35,110 bases of DNA from an uncultured Bacillota bacterium (GCA_947650795.1 CANSWR010000011.1:1-35110); one strand, 5' to 3'; shown: positions 1-6,964, numbered from the stretch's first letter. Notes: generated by a model not told the origin, from the sequence alone. Numbers and translations: made by a program.

Positions 1-418
1 AAGTAAACAAAACTAAAAAGATTTAACAGCATTTATTTTAAAATTAACAGCAATATTAAAAATCGATTCTTATACAATTTTGTTATTTTGGAAATCTAAA
101 TAATTAGTTAAAAATTTATAAACTAATAGTGAATGTTGCAAATACTGATTTTTATTTGTTTTATTGACAATTCTAACAAAAATGAGCAAAATAAAATACA
201 TAAATAAAGTGTGTATATTATAGATTTCTCAATTTTAAAACACTTAGTGTTAATCAAGGTATTAATAGTACTTATCAACAGAGTACTACCAATATGATTT
301 TTAGATAAGATGTAGGCAAAGTTTTTAAGTTTAATTTTAGCAATCCAACAAATTTTTATGATAACACAAGAGTTATTCATATATTATAGTACTTGACACA
401 TATTTGAAAGTAGGTAAA
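1..418. other. flank without a supported gene
   Basis: I see no convincing gene here. The open frames lack ribosome sites and read as low-complexity Ile/Asn/Lys protein. The stretch lies outside the tRNA-Lys scar and precedes two decayed genes, so it is probably eroding chromosomal or old-element DNA. Confidence 0.5.
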
Positions 419-817
419 ATGAAAAAAATAATTTTTAATTCTTTAATTTTATTATTGATTATAATTGTATTAATGTTCATTATTGGAAAAAGAATACAAA
501 ATAAAAGTGAAAAAATCCAAAATAAAAATGAAAATCACTATAGAATAATGAGTGAAGATGTTTCAGAATTTAGTGACTTTGATGAAAATAATAAATAAAA
601 GATTTTTGACTCATATAAGAATTATATGTATTTAGTTAGGAAAATAAATTTAGTCTATATTAAAAATGATGGAAGTAAAGTTTCATTTTTAGAAGCATTA
701 GAAAAAATATATAACTTTAAAAGAACTAACAAGTCATATGAATTTATTTTCAGATGAAGAACTATTTTACAAATATGATGGTACAAGTGAGATTTCAAAA
801 GATAAATTTATGTGATG
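419..817 (+). pseudogene. disrupted small membrane-protein gene
   Basis: The intact first part (419-598, ATG after AAGTAGG) encodes 59 residues with one hydrophobic helix near residues 8-24, then a charged tail. Directly after the TAA at 596-598 the same frame stays open for about 52 more codons, to a TGA at 755-757. A shifted frame then continues coherent sequence (FSDEELFYKYDGTSEISKDK) to about 817. I read this as one longer membrane-anchored protein broken by a nonsense codon and a frameshift. The family is not recognised. The first 59 codons could still be made as a short peptide. Confidence 0.45.
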
Positions 818-932
818 ATAAAATAATCGTTGATACATTTGAAAGTGATATTAAATGCTGGTAATAATCAACTTTAAATAATAAAGCAAGTAAGTTAGTG
901 TATAGTTAAGTAACAATAATAAAAAATATGAT

Positions 933-1170
933 TTACCTAAAATATCATTTCATGAATTAAGACACACTTTTTTTCTATGTTAAATGTAAATGATATTGAC
1001 CCTGTTACCCTTCAAACTTATTAGGGCATGCAAATCCAAATTTTTCATTAGAACGCTATAGACATCCACTTGAAAAGAATATACTAGCAAGTATAAATGC
1101 GTTTGAAAATATATTAGAGACTTATAAATTTTGCTCTATGGCACAAAAATATGACACAACAAAGAAATGA
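933..1170 (+). pseudogene. relic tyrosine integrase, C-terminal fragment
   Basis: Reading across two frameshifts gives the end of a phage integrase. HELRHT, the catalytic HxLRH block, is at about 951-968. Then come SMLNVNDIDPVTLQTY, a GHANPNFSLERY segment holding the GH motif and tyrosine nucleophile, and a short tail. A T-run near 970 and the TAG at about 1020 mark the breaks. The N-terminal half is not recognisable upstream. It lies just outside the tRNA-Lys scar, so it probably belonged to an older element at the same site. Confidence 0.75.
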
Positions 1171-1184
1171 ATTTATAATATAAA

Positions 1185-1216
1185 ATAAAAAATTCCTAAT
1201 CTTAGATATTTAGGAA
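1185..1216 (-). terminator. terminator downstream of the tRNA-Lys remnant
   Basis: On the minus strand a stem of TTCCTAA paired with TTAGGAA (1193-1199 and 1210-1216, 10-nt loop) is followed by a run of T. It sits 20 bp past the CCA end of the tRNA fragment, so it is probably the original tRNA terminator. It would now also end integrase read-through. Confidence 0.6.
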
Positions 1217-1236
1217 CTTTGCACAAATTATATAAA

Positions 1237-1283
1237 TGGTGGTTCCTTAGGGATTCGAACCCTAGACCCACCGATTAAGAGTC
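1237..1283 (-). other. attachment-site scar: 3' part of tRNA-Lys(CTT)
   Basis: Read on the minus strand, this is the last part of a tRNA: anticodon loop CTCTTAA (anticodon CTT at 1277-1279), T-arm TAGGG-TTCGAAT-CCCTA, acceptor strand AGGAACC, discriminator A and encoded CCA at 1237-1239. Upstream (above 1283) the sequence no longer fits a tRNA: the anticodon stem loses pairing and there is no D-arm or 5' acceptor strand. Phages that integrate into tRNA 3' ends leave this kind of partial copy at one border. The intact tRNA-Lys is expected at the other border, beyond the right end of the window. Confidence 0.85.
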
Positions 1284-1323
1284 ATAATTGACTCCCTATA
1301 AACCCTTAAATTGCCCTAATCTT

Positions 1324-1343
1324 GTTAGTAACGCGTTAGTAAC
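1324..1343. repeat. paired 9-bp direct repeat next to att, possible integrase arm sites
   Basis: GTTAGTAAC occurs at 1324-1332 and again at 1335-1343 with a 2-bp gap; the junction makes the palindrome TAACGCGTTA. It lies between the integrase stop and the tRNA scar, where tyrosine integrases usually have arm-type binding sites. That assignment is inferred from position. Confidence 0.5.
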
Positions 1344-1345
1344 AG

Positions 1346-2353
1346 TTATTTTAGTTTTTCCACCTCCTCAATTAATTTTTGAATTGGAATATGAGTATAT
1401 GTATTATCAGTTAAATCAGAAATGGCATGTCCCATTATTAGTTTTCTACATAAGTCATCCATTCCATGCAATTTTGCGAGAGTAGCAAAGGTATGCCTCG
1501 TGTCGTATGGTATATATATTTCTTCTAAATCTAAGTTATTAAGAGATTTATCAAAATTCTTTTTAAAAGCTTTATAAGAAATCCTTTTTCCTTTTGTTAA
1601 TTCAAATAAATATGTTTCGTTACTCTTGTAATGCTTTTTTATTATTGCTTTTATTTTAGAATGTATAGGAATAATTCTATCTTTTCCTGCTTTAGTCTTT
1701 GAACCAGTTTTTAAGTAATTATCTTCTAAGAAAACATTTTCTTTTTTTAAAGTTAAAAGTTCGTTTGTTCTAGCACCTGTATATATATAAACAAGAATGA
1801 TGTCTATAAAATAATTATTTGAGTTTTTATTAATTGCCTCTAAATCTTTGTCAGAAATATTCTTGTGTAAGTTAGATTCACTCTTTGAACCTATATATAC
1901 GTCCTTAGCGTAATTTTTCTTGACTCCTAGTTCTATTTCTTCAGCATACTTAAATAAAGTCGTAAAAACGATTTTTATATATGATTTACTTGTATAACTT
2001 AAATTACACTCGTCTATTAGGTTTTGAATGTCTTGTTTACGTAAAGTTGCAAAAATCCTACTATGCAAAGATTTTGAATGAACATAAAATGCAGTTTTAT
2101 AGTTGTTTTTTGAACTTTGGGACTTATTATAAGTAGGAATCCATTTCTCAAATAACTCAAGAACTGTTAGTTTAGAATTATCAACATTATAGGGATTACT
2201 TAAATAACTATCTAAAAATTCGATTGCTTGTCTAGGTTTAGCAAAAGTATTAATTACAGTTTGTTTGCCATTTACAGTAACTGCTACAGCATAAGGTTTT
2301 CTTCTCTTGCCAGACAGTTTATAAACACTTCCCATTCCATTTGCTCTTTTCAC
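1346..2353 (-). CDS. int: phage tyrosine recombinase (integrase)
   Basis: 335 residues, the usual length of Tn916/phage-type integrases. It would catalyse site-specific integration and excision at the tRNA-Lys site. The N-terminus (about 1-55, GMGSVYKLSGKRRKPYAV) looks like an arm-binding domain. A SAM-like core-binding region follows at about 60-150, then the catalytic domain: Arg in GARTNELL, RHT in YDTRHTFATL, GH in LIMGHA and the nucleophile Tyr in NTYTH. The first His of the usual HxLRH block is Tyr here (YDTRH). The start is GTG, preceded by AAGGAG. The gene ends about 60 bp from the scar, as expected. Confidence 0.93.
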   Translation of the reverse strand: MKRANGMGSVYKLSGKRRKPYAVAVTVNGKQTVINTFAKPRQAIEFLDSYLSNPYNVDNSKLTVLELFEKWIPTYNKSQSSKNNYKTAFYVHSKSLHSRIFATLRKQDIQNLIDECNLSYTSKSYIKIVFTTLFKYAEEIELGVKKNYAKDVYIGSKSESNLHKNISDKDLEAINKNSNNYFIDIILVYIYTGARTNELLTLKKENVFLEDNYLKTGSKTKAGKDRIIPIHSKIKAIIKKHYKSNETYLFELTKGKRISYKAFKKNFDKSLNNLDLEEIYIPYDTRHTFATLAKLHGMDDLCRKLIMGHAISDLTDNTYTHIPIQKLIEEVEKLK

Positions 2354-2370
2354 TAAATATCATCTCCTTA

Positions 2371-2399
2371 TTGTATTTAATTTAAAAATTTGATACAAT
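2371..2399 (+). promoter_or_regulatory. candidate plus-strand promoter upstream of integrase
   Basis: TTGTAT (2371-2376), a 17-bp spacer and TACAAT (2394-2399). The box pair is almost palindromic and also reads as a promoter on the minus strand. That minus version would put the integrase ribosome site right at the transcription start, so the plus reading is the more sensible one. It would drive the candidate RNA at 2406-2497. Confidence 0.45.
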
Positions 2400-2405
2400 A
2401 AAGTC

Positions 2406-2497
2406 ACACAAAAAAGAATTGTCTTTAGTCGGATTAATTTTATTTGTGTACGCTTTATTGCGTTTCCCTTATTGCTCGAACAATAGGGGAGTTTTTT
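2406..2497 (+). ncRNA. candidate small antisense RNA, divergent from integrase
   Basis: A plus-strand transcript of about 90 nt is bounded by the promoter-like boxes at 2371-2399 and a hairpin terminator at 2466-2497, and has no coding potential. It contains TTGTCTTTAGTCGGATT (2419-2435), the exact reverse complement of 17 nt in the leader of the excisionase-like gene (17280-17296), directly beside that gene's ribosome site. Base pairing in trans could block excisionase translation. The shared sequence might instead be a DNA site for Int or Xis. Transcription is predicted only. Confidence 0.45.
2466..2497 (+). terminator. intrinsic terminator, plus strand
   Basis: CCCTTATTG (2466-2474) pairs with CAATAGGGG (2481-2489) around a 6-nt loop, with one G-T wobble, and is followed by TTTTTT at 2492-2497. 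No plus-strand gene lies upstream, which is the main reason to suspect a small RNA here. Confidence 0.7.
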
Positions 2498-2576
2498 GTT
2501 ATGAAACTATGTTTCACAAATTGATTTTTACAAAAACTATAATATATAAAAGTCAATAGTTTATTGAATATTTTAC

Positions 2577-2610
2577 AAAAATTTACATACACTTAATATT
2601 TGTCAAGACA
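2577..2610 (+). repeat. left copy of the boundary direct repeat
   Basis: AAAATTTACATACACT followed by a looser block ending in TTGTCAAG. The same order (AAAATTTACATACACT, then TTGACAAG) occurs in direct orientation at about 13666-13693. The two copies bracket the filamentous-phage genes, which suggests attL/attR-like ends. The part TTTACATA resembles a Firmicutes Xer half-site, but the other half is a poor match. Confidence 0.5.
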
Positions 2611-2712
2611 TTTGAACATATTTTTACATAAAAAAGAGTATTTAGTAAGCACTAAATATTAAGTTATTTTATTATTGTAATTTTTTAATATTATAATTGT
2701 ATATCTTTACTA

Positions 2713-3762
2713 TCAATCAAGTATTATTGCTTCTGGTATTTCTATTTTATTTCCAAAATATTCTTCTAGCTTTTCTATAGGTGTATAATTACATTTCCAA
2801 CGTTTCTTATTATTAAATTCTTTTAAAAATTTATTAGTATAAAAAAGAAGTGAATCATTATCTATTATATCATCCCATCCTAAACATTCACGTTCAATTA
2901 CATTATGAAAACTTTCAACATCGCTTTGTGCTGTACAATGTCCTGGTATAATCGTTTTATGTTCTCTATAGTTTTCTTCTATAAATTCTGTTACTATACT
3001 TTTCTTCATTACACCTACATATGCACCATGACGTTTTCTATTTGTATTTTCACTTCCATTATCCGTCTGTATATTTATTTCTTTAAGTTTAATACTTGGT
3101 ATACTTTTAAAGAATTTATGTACTACTTTTTCAAAAAATATTTTACTATTAGTAACACTTTTTTCATAAGCATAACTAACAAAAGCAAATCCTGTAGCAA
3201 TATCTCTAAATGTAAATTCATACTTTGCTAAATTTTTTTCTTTAAAATAAGGTTTTAAAGAATCAATATCAGTTAAATATTTAACATCTACTTGTACTCT
3301 TTCAAATGGTTTAAGATCTTTCTTCCAAGAAATATCTCCTCCATTTGTTTTACTGTCTTTTCTCTTTTTCTTTTTTCCTATTGCTTCTTTAACATACTTA
3401 TTACAAGTAACATAACTTATTGAATCTTCTAAATTTAACGAACGATATATTTTAGTAGATTTTATTTGACATTTTCTTTTATTTTTACTATTTGCTAATT
3501 CTTTTATTTTTGATATTATCTCATTAGAAAGCTTTTTGGGACTATTATGAGGTTTTTTTGATTTATCATATAAACCAGCTCTACCTTTAGCTAAATAACG
3601 CCCTCTCCACCTTTTAACGGTATTCCTGGACATTCTATAAAACTTAGCTGTTCTATTAACTCCGTTTTCCATACAATCTTTAACTATTTCTTCTCTAAAA
3701 TCTACTATATACTCCTTATTATTACTATTTTTCACTACTTCATTATAACTAATAAATTTCAT
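2713..3762 (-). CDS. DDE transposase, IS481-like (HTH plus rve core)
   Basis: 349 residues. The N-terminus is helix-turn-helix (about 20-60, ENGVNRTAKFYRMSRNTVKRW), followed by a second basic segment. The retroviral-integrase-type catalytic core has Asp in VQVDVKYL (about 158), Asp in IQTDNGSE (about 234) and Glu in SDVESFHNV (about 285). The frame is intact. No convincing terminal inverted repeats sit close to the gene, so it may not be a free insertion sequence. Some filamentous phages, such as Spiroplasma SpV1-type, carry a transposase as integration enzyme, and this may be the same. The start follows AGGAG. Confidence 0.85.
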   Translation of the reverse strand: MKFISYNEVVKNSNNKEYIVDFREEIVKDCMENGVNRTAKFYRMSRNTVKRWRGRYLAKGRAGLYDKSKKPHNSPKKLSNEIISKIKELANSKNKRKCQIKSTKIYRSLNLEDSISYVTCNKYVKEAIGKKKKRKDSKTNGGDISWKKDLKPFERVQVDVKYLTDIDSLKPYFKEKNLAKYEFTFRDIATGFAFVSYAYEKSVTNSKIFFEKVVHKFFKSIPSIKLKEINIQTDNGSENTNRKRHGAYVGVMKKSIVTEFIEENYREHKTIIPGHCTAQSDVESFHNVIERECLGWDDIIDNDSLLFYTNKFLKEFNNKKRWKCNYTPIEKLEEYFGNKIEIPEAIILD

Positions 3763-3796
3763 AAATATCTCCTCTTAACAATAAAATTATAACATT

Positions 3797-3934
3797 CTAT
3801 ATACTCTCTTTAATAATTAATTTACCATCTTTACAAACTACATAAAAATATTCTCCAGTTTCTGATAATATTTTTAATATTTCGCTAGAATTAAGTAATA
3901 CTTCTAAATTTATGCTTTTTTCTAAAACTTTCAT
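3797..3934 (-). CDS. small protein of unknown function, 45 aa
   Basis: ATG at 3934 follows a good GAGGTGG site. The product is short, acidic and mostly helical (MKVLEKSINLEVLLNSSEIL...), ending in KESI. It lies between the transposase and the divergent XRE regulator and probably shares the transposase transcript. No family is recognised. The ribosome site and tight placement support it. Confidence 0.5.
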   Translation of the reverse strand: MKVLEKSINLEVLLNSSEILKILSETGEYFYVVCKDGKLIIKESI

Positions 3935-3974
3935 ATTTCCACCTCACTTTGATAATGTATTATAACACTACTTA

Positions 3975-4020
3975 TACAATTAGTCCATATAATATTATAG
4001 ACAAAACGTCCATAATATAA
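3975..4020. promoter_or_regulatory. divergent control region with GTC...GAC operator-like repeats
   Basis: Between the 45-aa gene and the XRE gene lies a near-palindrome beginning GTCCATATAATATTAT and ending AGAC (about 3983-4002). A second GTCCATAATATAAAT follows at about 4009. Both overlap TATAAT-like boxes. This is the arrangement expected for an autoregulating XRE repressor; binding is inferred. Confidence 0.45.
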
Positions 4021-4035
4021 ATAGGTGGTGAAATA

Positions 4036-4266
4036 ATGAAAGAAGAAAATCATTATTATGATATTGCAAGACGTAATATTAAAAAATATAGAGAGTTAAA
4101 AGGTTTAACTCAACAAGAACTTGCTGATAAAGTAGGTGTCTCTATGAACTACATTGCTAAAATCGAAAGTATAAAAATGAAGAAAAGTTTTACTTTAGAA
4201 GTTTTAGGAAGAATAGCAGATGGCTTAAACATTGATATTAGAAAACTTTTTGATGATGTCGACTAA
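4036..4266 (+). CDS. XRE-family transcriptional regulator
   Basis: 76 residues, essentially one Cro/CI-type helix-turn-helix domain (about 12-70; LTQQELADKVGVSMNYIAKIE holds both helices). It follows AGGTGG and diverges from the transposase and 45-aa genes. A short terminator (CTAAC...GTTAG then T-run) begins at its stop. It probably represses the filamentous element's own genes or its integration enzyme. It has no cleavage or dimer domain like the CI-type protein at 15624-15980. Confidence 0.85.
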   Translation: MKEENHYYDIARRNIKKYRELKGLTQQELADKVGVSMNYIAKIESIKMKKSFTLEVLGRIADGLNIDIRKLFDDVD

Positions 4267-4287
4267 CTAATGTTAGTTTTTTCTTTT
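4263..4287 (+). terminator. terminator of the XRE gene
   Basis: CTAAC and GTTAG flank a 4-nt loop overlapping the stop codon, followed by TTTTTTCTTTTT. Confidence 0.6.
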
Positions 4288-4289
4288 TC

Positions 4290-4841
4290 GAAAAAAATGT
4301 CGACAGAGTATAACACAGTACTTCTAAATAGAAGTACTATAAAAAGGCACACAGCACAATAAAAAAATTTTAAATTTTTTTATTGCTATTTAGAAGCAAT
4401 CTGTGTTTCTTTAAAGTCGTGCCTTTTTTCGTTTTTTCTTTTTTTATTAAAATTGTATGAATTAACATAAAAAGCGAAATTGCTATTCTTAAAATCTTTC
4501 GTATACACTTATAAAGATTTTAACGCTTTTCATTTTTGTAAGTACATTTTCCTATTATTTTTTACTGAAGTAAATTAAAATTCATAACCAAAATTATTTG
4601 TTTAATTAACTTATAGGCAAATAAAATAAACGTTTTATTTTAAAACTATGGAGCTACAAAAGTTTTATATTTGAACCAGGTACCCACAAAGCAGTTCAAG
4701 AAGTGGTGCGAAAAGCAGTGTGATCACTACAAAGAAGTTGCGAAAAGTTTACTGAAAGTACAAATAAGAGTATTAAAAAAAATTCGTCCTTGACTTCATG
4801 TGAAGAAAAAAAATTGTTCAATGAACGAAAGGAGGAATAAC
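4290..4841. other. hairpin-rich non-coding region, candidate complementary-strand origin or packaging signal
   Basis: No gene is seen in about 550 bp, but structure is dense. A perfect 10-bp palindrome is at 4317-4338. A nested hairpin spans 4341-4428: outer AAAAAGGCAC/GTGCCTTTTT, middle CACAG/CTGTG, inner 14-bp stem 4357-4370/4372-4385. A second nested hairpin runs 4470-4530 (AAAAGCG/CGCTTTT outside, AAAATCTTT/AAAGATTTT inside). CTTCTAAATAG at 4321 recurs inverted at 4386. ssDNA phages keep such hairpins as minus-strand origin and packaging signals. From 4575 the sequence belongs to the left arm of a long inverted repeat. Confidence 0.6.
4575..4803. repeat. left arm of a long imperfect inverted repeat
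   Basis: Segments here recur inverted in 5152-5350: AAATTATTTGTTT (4591-4603 with 5333-5345), ATAGGCA (4613 with 5316), CAAAAGTTTT...ATTTGAA (4657-4675 with 5261-5281), CACAAAG.AGT, and ATTCG...TCCTTGAC...CATGTGA (4782-4803 with 5152-5181). Order and spacing are conserved. The identity is partial, so the duplication is old or selected in parts. The arms flank the 93-aa gene. Confidence 0.6.
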
Positions 4842-5123
4842 ATGTATTACAATGTAGTAAAAATTCTCGGAAGTATATATGGATATCATACAACTGAAGC
4901 CTACAATAAAACATATTGTCTATGTATCAGAACTTCTACATCCGAGAATTCAAATCAAAATGATTTTGTTCTTTTAGTAGCCTATACAAATGAGGAAACA
5001 AAAGTAAAACTAGCAAAAGAAAAAGAAATATATAAGAGAGAAGCTGAATTCATTGGTTATCTTGATCAAATAGACTATGTTAACGTTTTAATAATTAACA
5101 AAATCAAATTTTTAGACGAATGA
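4842..5123 (+). CDS. hypothetical protein, 93 aa, enclosed by inverted repeats
   Basis: ATG follows AAAGGAGG with good spacing. The product starts MYYNVVKILGSIYGYHTTEAYN, is mixed alpha/beta in appearance, and has a Lys/Glu-rich stretch at about 54-70 and no membrane helix. It is encoded opposite to the filamentous structural genes and framed by the two arms of the 4575-4803/5152-5350 inverted repeat, so it may be a regulatory or accessory gene of the replication region. A CGAATGA/TCATTCG hairpin follows its stop. Family not recognised. Confidence 0.7.
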   Translation: MYYNVVKILGSIYGYHTTEAYNKTYCLCIRTSTSENSNQNDFVLLVAYTNEETKVKLAKEKEIYKREAEFIGYLDQIDYVNVLIINKIKFLDE

Positions 5124-5151
5124 CTTCATTCGTTCTTGAATTAATTAGTAT

Positions 5152-5350
5152 ATCACATGGTCAAGGATAAAACATGCGAATTTTTAACAAAGTGACTTTT
5201 CTTACAACTGTAGAATCGTGACACTTCTTCCCGCATAAAAAGGGTACTACTTTGTGCCTAATTCAAATACAAAAACTTTTGAAAAAGTAAGTAAAACAAA
5301 AACGTTTAAATTACATGCCTATTAGATTAACAAAACAAATAATTTAGTTA
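5152..5350. repeat. right arm of the long inverted repeat, otherwise non-coding
   Basis: This is the inverted counterpart of 4575-4803. It is part of the roughly 320 bp between the 93-aa gene and the terminator of the minus-strand operon. No gene is seen in it. Confidence 0.55.
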
Positions 5351-5404
5351 TTAAGTAATTCATACGTAAATTTAACGAAAATTTTAACAAAAATGCAATT
5401 TTAA

Positions 5405-5432
5405 TAGAAAAAAACAAGGGAAGAAACCCTTG
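5405..5432 (-). terminator. terminator of the filamentous-phage operon
   Basis: On the minus strand CAAGGG (5432-5427) pairs with CCCTTG (5420-5415), loop 6 nt, followed by about seven T. It closes the long leftward operon just after the 81-aa gene. Confidence 0.85.
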
Positions 5433-5444
5433 ATAATTTAAAAA

Positions 5445-5690
5445 TTACTTTTCTATAAAATAATCACATGAAGCTATATTCATATGCTCTACAAAATCAT
5501 AAACAAGAACTTCTACATGATAACCTTTTACTAAATCTCTAAATATTGTAACTCTATCTCTAAAATACAATCTTGCTACCCATAATAAATTAGTTCTAAA
5601 CAAAACTTTTTCTTCTTTTATACTTCGTGAATAACTTAAATCATCATATAAATAATAAATAATTTCATATCTTTGCTTAATATAAATCAC
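5445..5690 (-). CDS. hypothetical protein downstream of Rep, 81 aa
   Basis: It overlaps the end of the Rep gene by 4 bp (ATGA type), so translation is probably coupled. The product is soluble and rich in aromatic and charged residues (IKQRYEIIYYLYDDLSYS...), with no membrane helix. As the last gene before the operon terminator it may help replication, but I recognise no family. Confidence 0.75.
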   Translation of the reverse strand: MIYIKQRYEIIYYLYDDLSYSRSIKEEKVLFRTNLLWVARLYFRDRVTIFRDLVKGYHVEVLVYDFVEHMNIASCDYFIEK

Positions 5691-6964
5691 TTCCTAATTA
5701 AAATCTCTTTAACATTTTCTACATAATCTCTTATATCTGCCATATCTAATACACTTAAATTATGACTAAGTCTATATTCATTAATAAATTGCAAATCTTT
5801 ATCAGTAAGCCTATCACTTCCAATCATAAACAAATTATATAAATATTTACTACTTTGTTCGTCAGTAGTTAAGTCTGGAATTTCAGCAAGCATTACACAA
5901 AAATTACTAAATGATACACTTTTATCAATCCAAGCTTTCTTTTTTGTGATTGAAGACTCAATAGGCATATTTTGAAATTGTATTTTATTACAATTATTAA
6001 GAAACTCTTTCCACCAAGGTTGTAATTCCCATCTTGAGCGAGTAGTATCTGTTGCACTACGAATTTTAAAACTAATATAATTATTAATAATACTTTTAAT
6101 ATAATCGTTAAATGATTCACAATCTATACGTACATTAATTGAAGATATACAACCATATTTTTCAGAATGATATAAAAAATTAGCAACTACTGAGTGAGCT
6201 TTTTCATTCCTAAACCTAGTTTCAAAACGATTCCAATGTTTTATGTTTTCATTAACAAAAACATTACTACATCTACGTTCTTTTAACTTGTCATAAAAAG
6301 TAAATTGTATATCAGAACTCCTAGAACCAAACTGTATAGTATGACCAATATTATCTAAACTAATTAGATCATCTTTTTTTATAGATAAACTACTTCTAAA
6401 CCTTGTAACAACTTCGACTTCTTGAATACAACTAGCTATTCTTTCTAATGTCCAATACTTTCCCTCATAATCATCAAAACTAACATCTACACGTGTATAA
6501 TGTGGCTTATATGCTTTAATTTTATAAAATAACTCATCATATTGAACATTCAAATCTTCTAACTCTCTACATGCAGTACCACTAAGTAATATATGAACTC
6601 CCATTTCTGGACGAGTGTCTGAACCTAGAACTTTAATATTCTTATAGCTATAAACAAACTGATAACCATAAAGTGGTGTAAATTCATTATATAATACTTC
6701 AGTTCTAGGAACTCTAAACAAATACCAGAATAAATCATAATAATTATTAATTCTTTTTATATTACTATTTCCCATATAATAATCTTCCTCTTTTTTAGCA
6801 ATATAATCTTTTAAATCTTCATCAATAAATGTAGTAAAAGGGAATATTGTAACTTGAATCCAATCAAAAAGTAAAAACTCCCGTGGAAACGTACCAGTTG
6901 CATTTATTACCCCCCTATTAGTGTGGGGGGCTAAGTGCAAATTAAAATTTGCATCTTGTACCAT
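5687..6964 (-). CDS. rep: rolling-circle replication initiator, Rep_trans family
   Basis: 425 residues from the ATG at 6964, chosen because GAGGTG lies 7 nt before it. The pattern fits the Rep_trans family (pT181 RepC, ICEBs1/Tn916 relaxases, CTX-phage RstA-like): TRVDVSFDDY at about 160, GHTIQFGSRSSD with FTFYDKLKER (likely catalytic Tyr) at about 207-232, then HWNRFETRFRNE. It would nick the double-stranded form and prime rolling-circle synthesis. Its own 5' end contains the C6/G6 nick-site-like hairpin at 6910-6930, as in pT181-type elements, where the origin lies inside rep. It sits directly after the Zot gene in the operon. Confidence 0.88.
   Translation of the reverse strand: MVQDANFNLHLAPHTNRGVINATGTFPREFLLFDWIQVTIFPFTTFIDEDLKDYIAKKEEDYYMGNSNIKRINNYYDLFWYLFRVPRTEVLYNEFTPLYGYQFVYSYKNIKVLGSDTRPEMGVHILLSGTACRELEDLNVQYDELFYKIKAYKPHYTRVDVSFDDYEGKYWTLERIASCIQEVEVVTRFRSSLSIKKDDLISLDNIGHTIQFGSRSSDIQFTFYDKLKERRCSNVFVNENIKHWNRFETRFRNEKAHSVVANFLYHSEKYGCISSINVRIDCESFNDYIKSIINNYISFKIRSATDTTRSRWELQPWWKEFLNNCNKIQFQNMPIESSITKKKAWIDKSVSFSNFCVMLAEIPDLTTDEQSSKYLYNLFMIGSDRLTDKDLQFINEYRLSHNLSVLDMADIRDYVENVKEILIRK
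6910..6930 (-). other. probable double-strand origin / nick site (C6-loop-G6 hairpin)
   Basis: On the minus strand six C (6930-6925), loop ACACTAATA (6924-6916), six G (6915-6910): a perfect GC stem in DNA that is otherwise extremely AT-rich, inside the start of rep. From memory, the pT181 origin loop is ACTCTAATA in a GC hairpin within repC, cut between T and AATA. ICEBs1 and Tn916 transfer origins carry a similar C-run/G-run hairpin. The matching cut here would fall between 6920 and 6919. Confidence 0.72.

Noticed and set aside
123-380. 85-aa minus-strand reading frame
   Set aside because: No ribosome site, low-complexity composition, and no link to neighbours; chance frame in AT-rich DNA.
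1288-1485. 65-aa plus-strand frame over the integrase end
   Set aside because: Shadow of the integrase gene; no start signal.
2577-2610. Bona fide dif site
   Set aside because: Only one half resembles a Xer arm; the second half and central spacing do not fit well enough to call.
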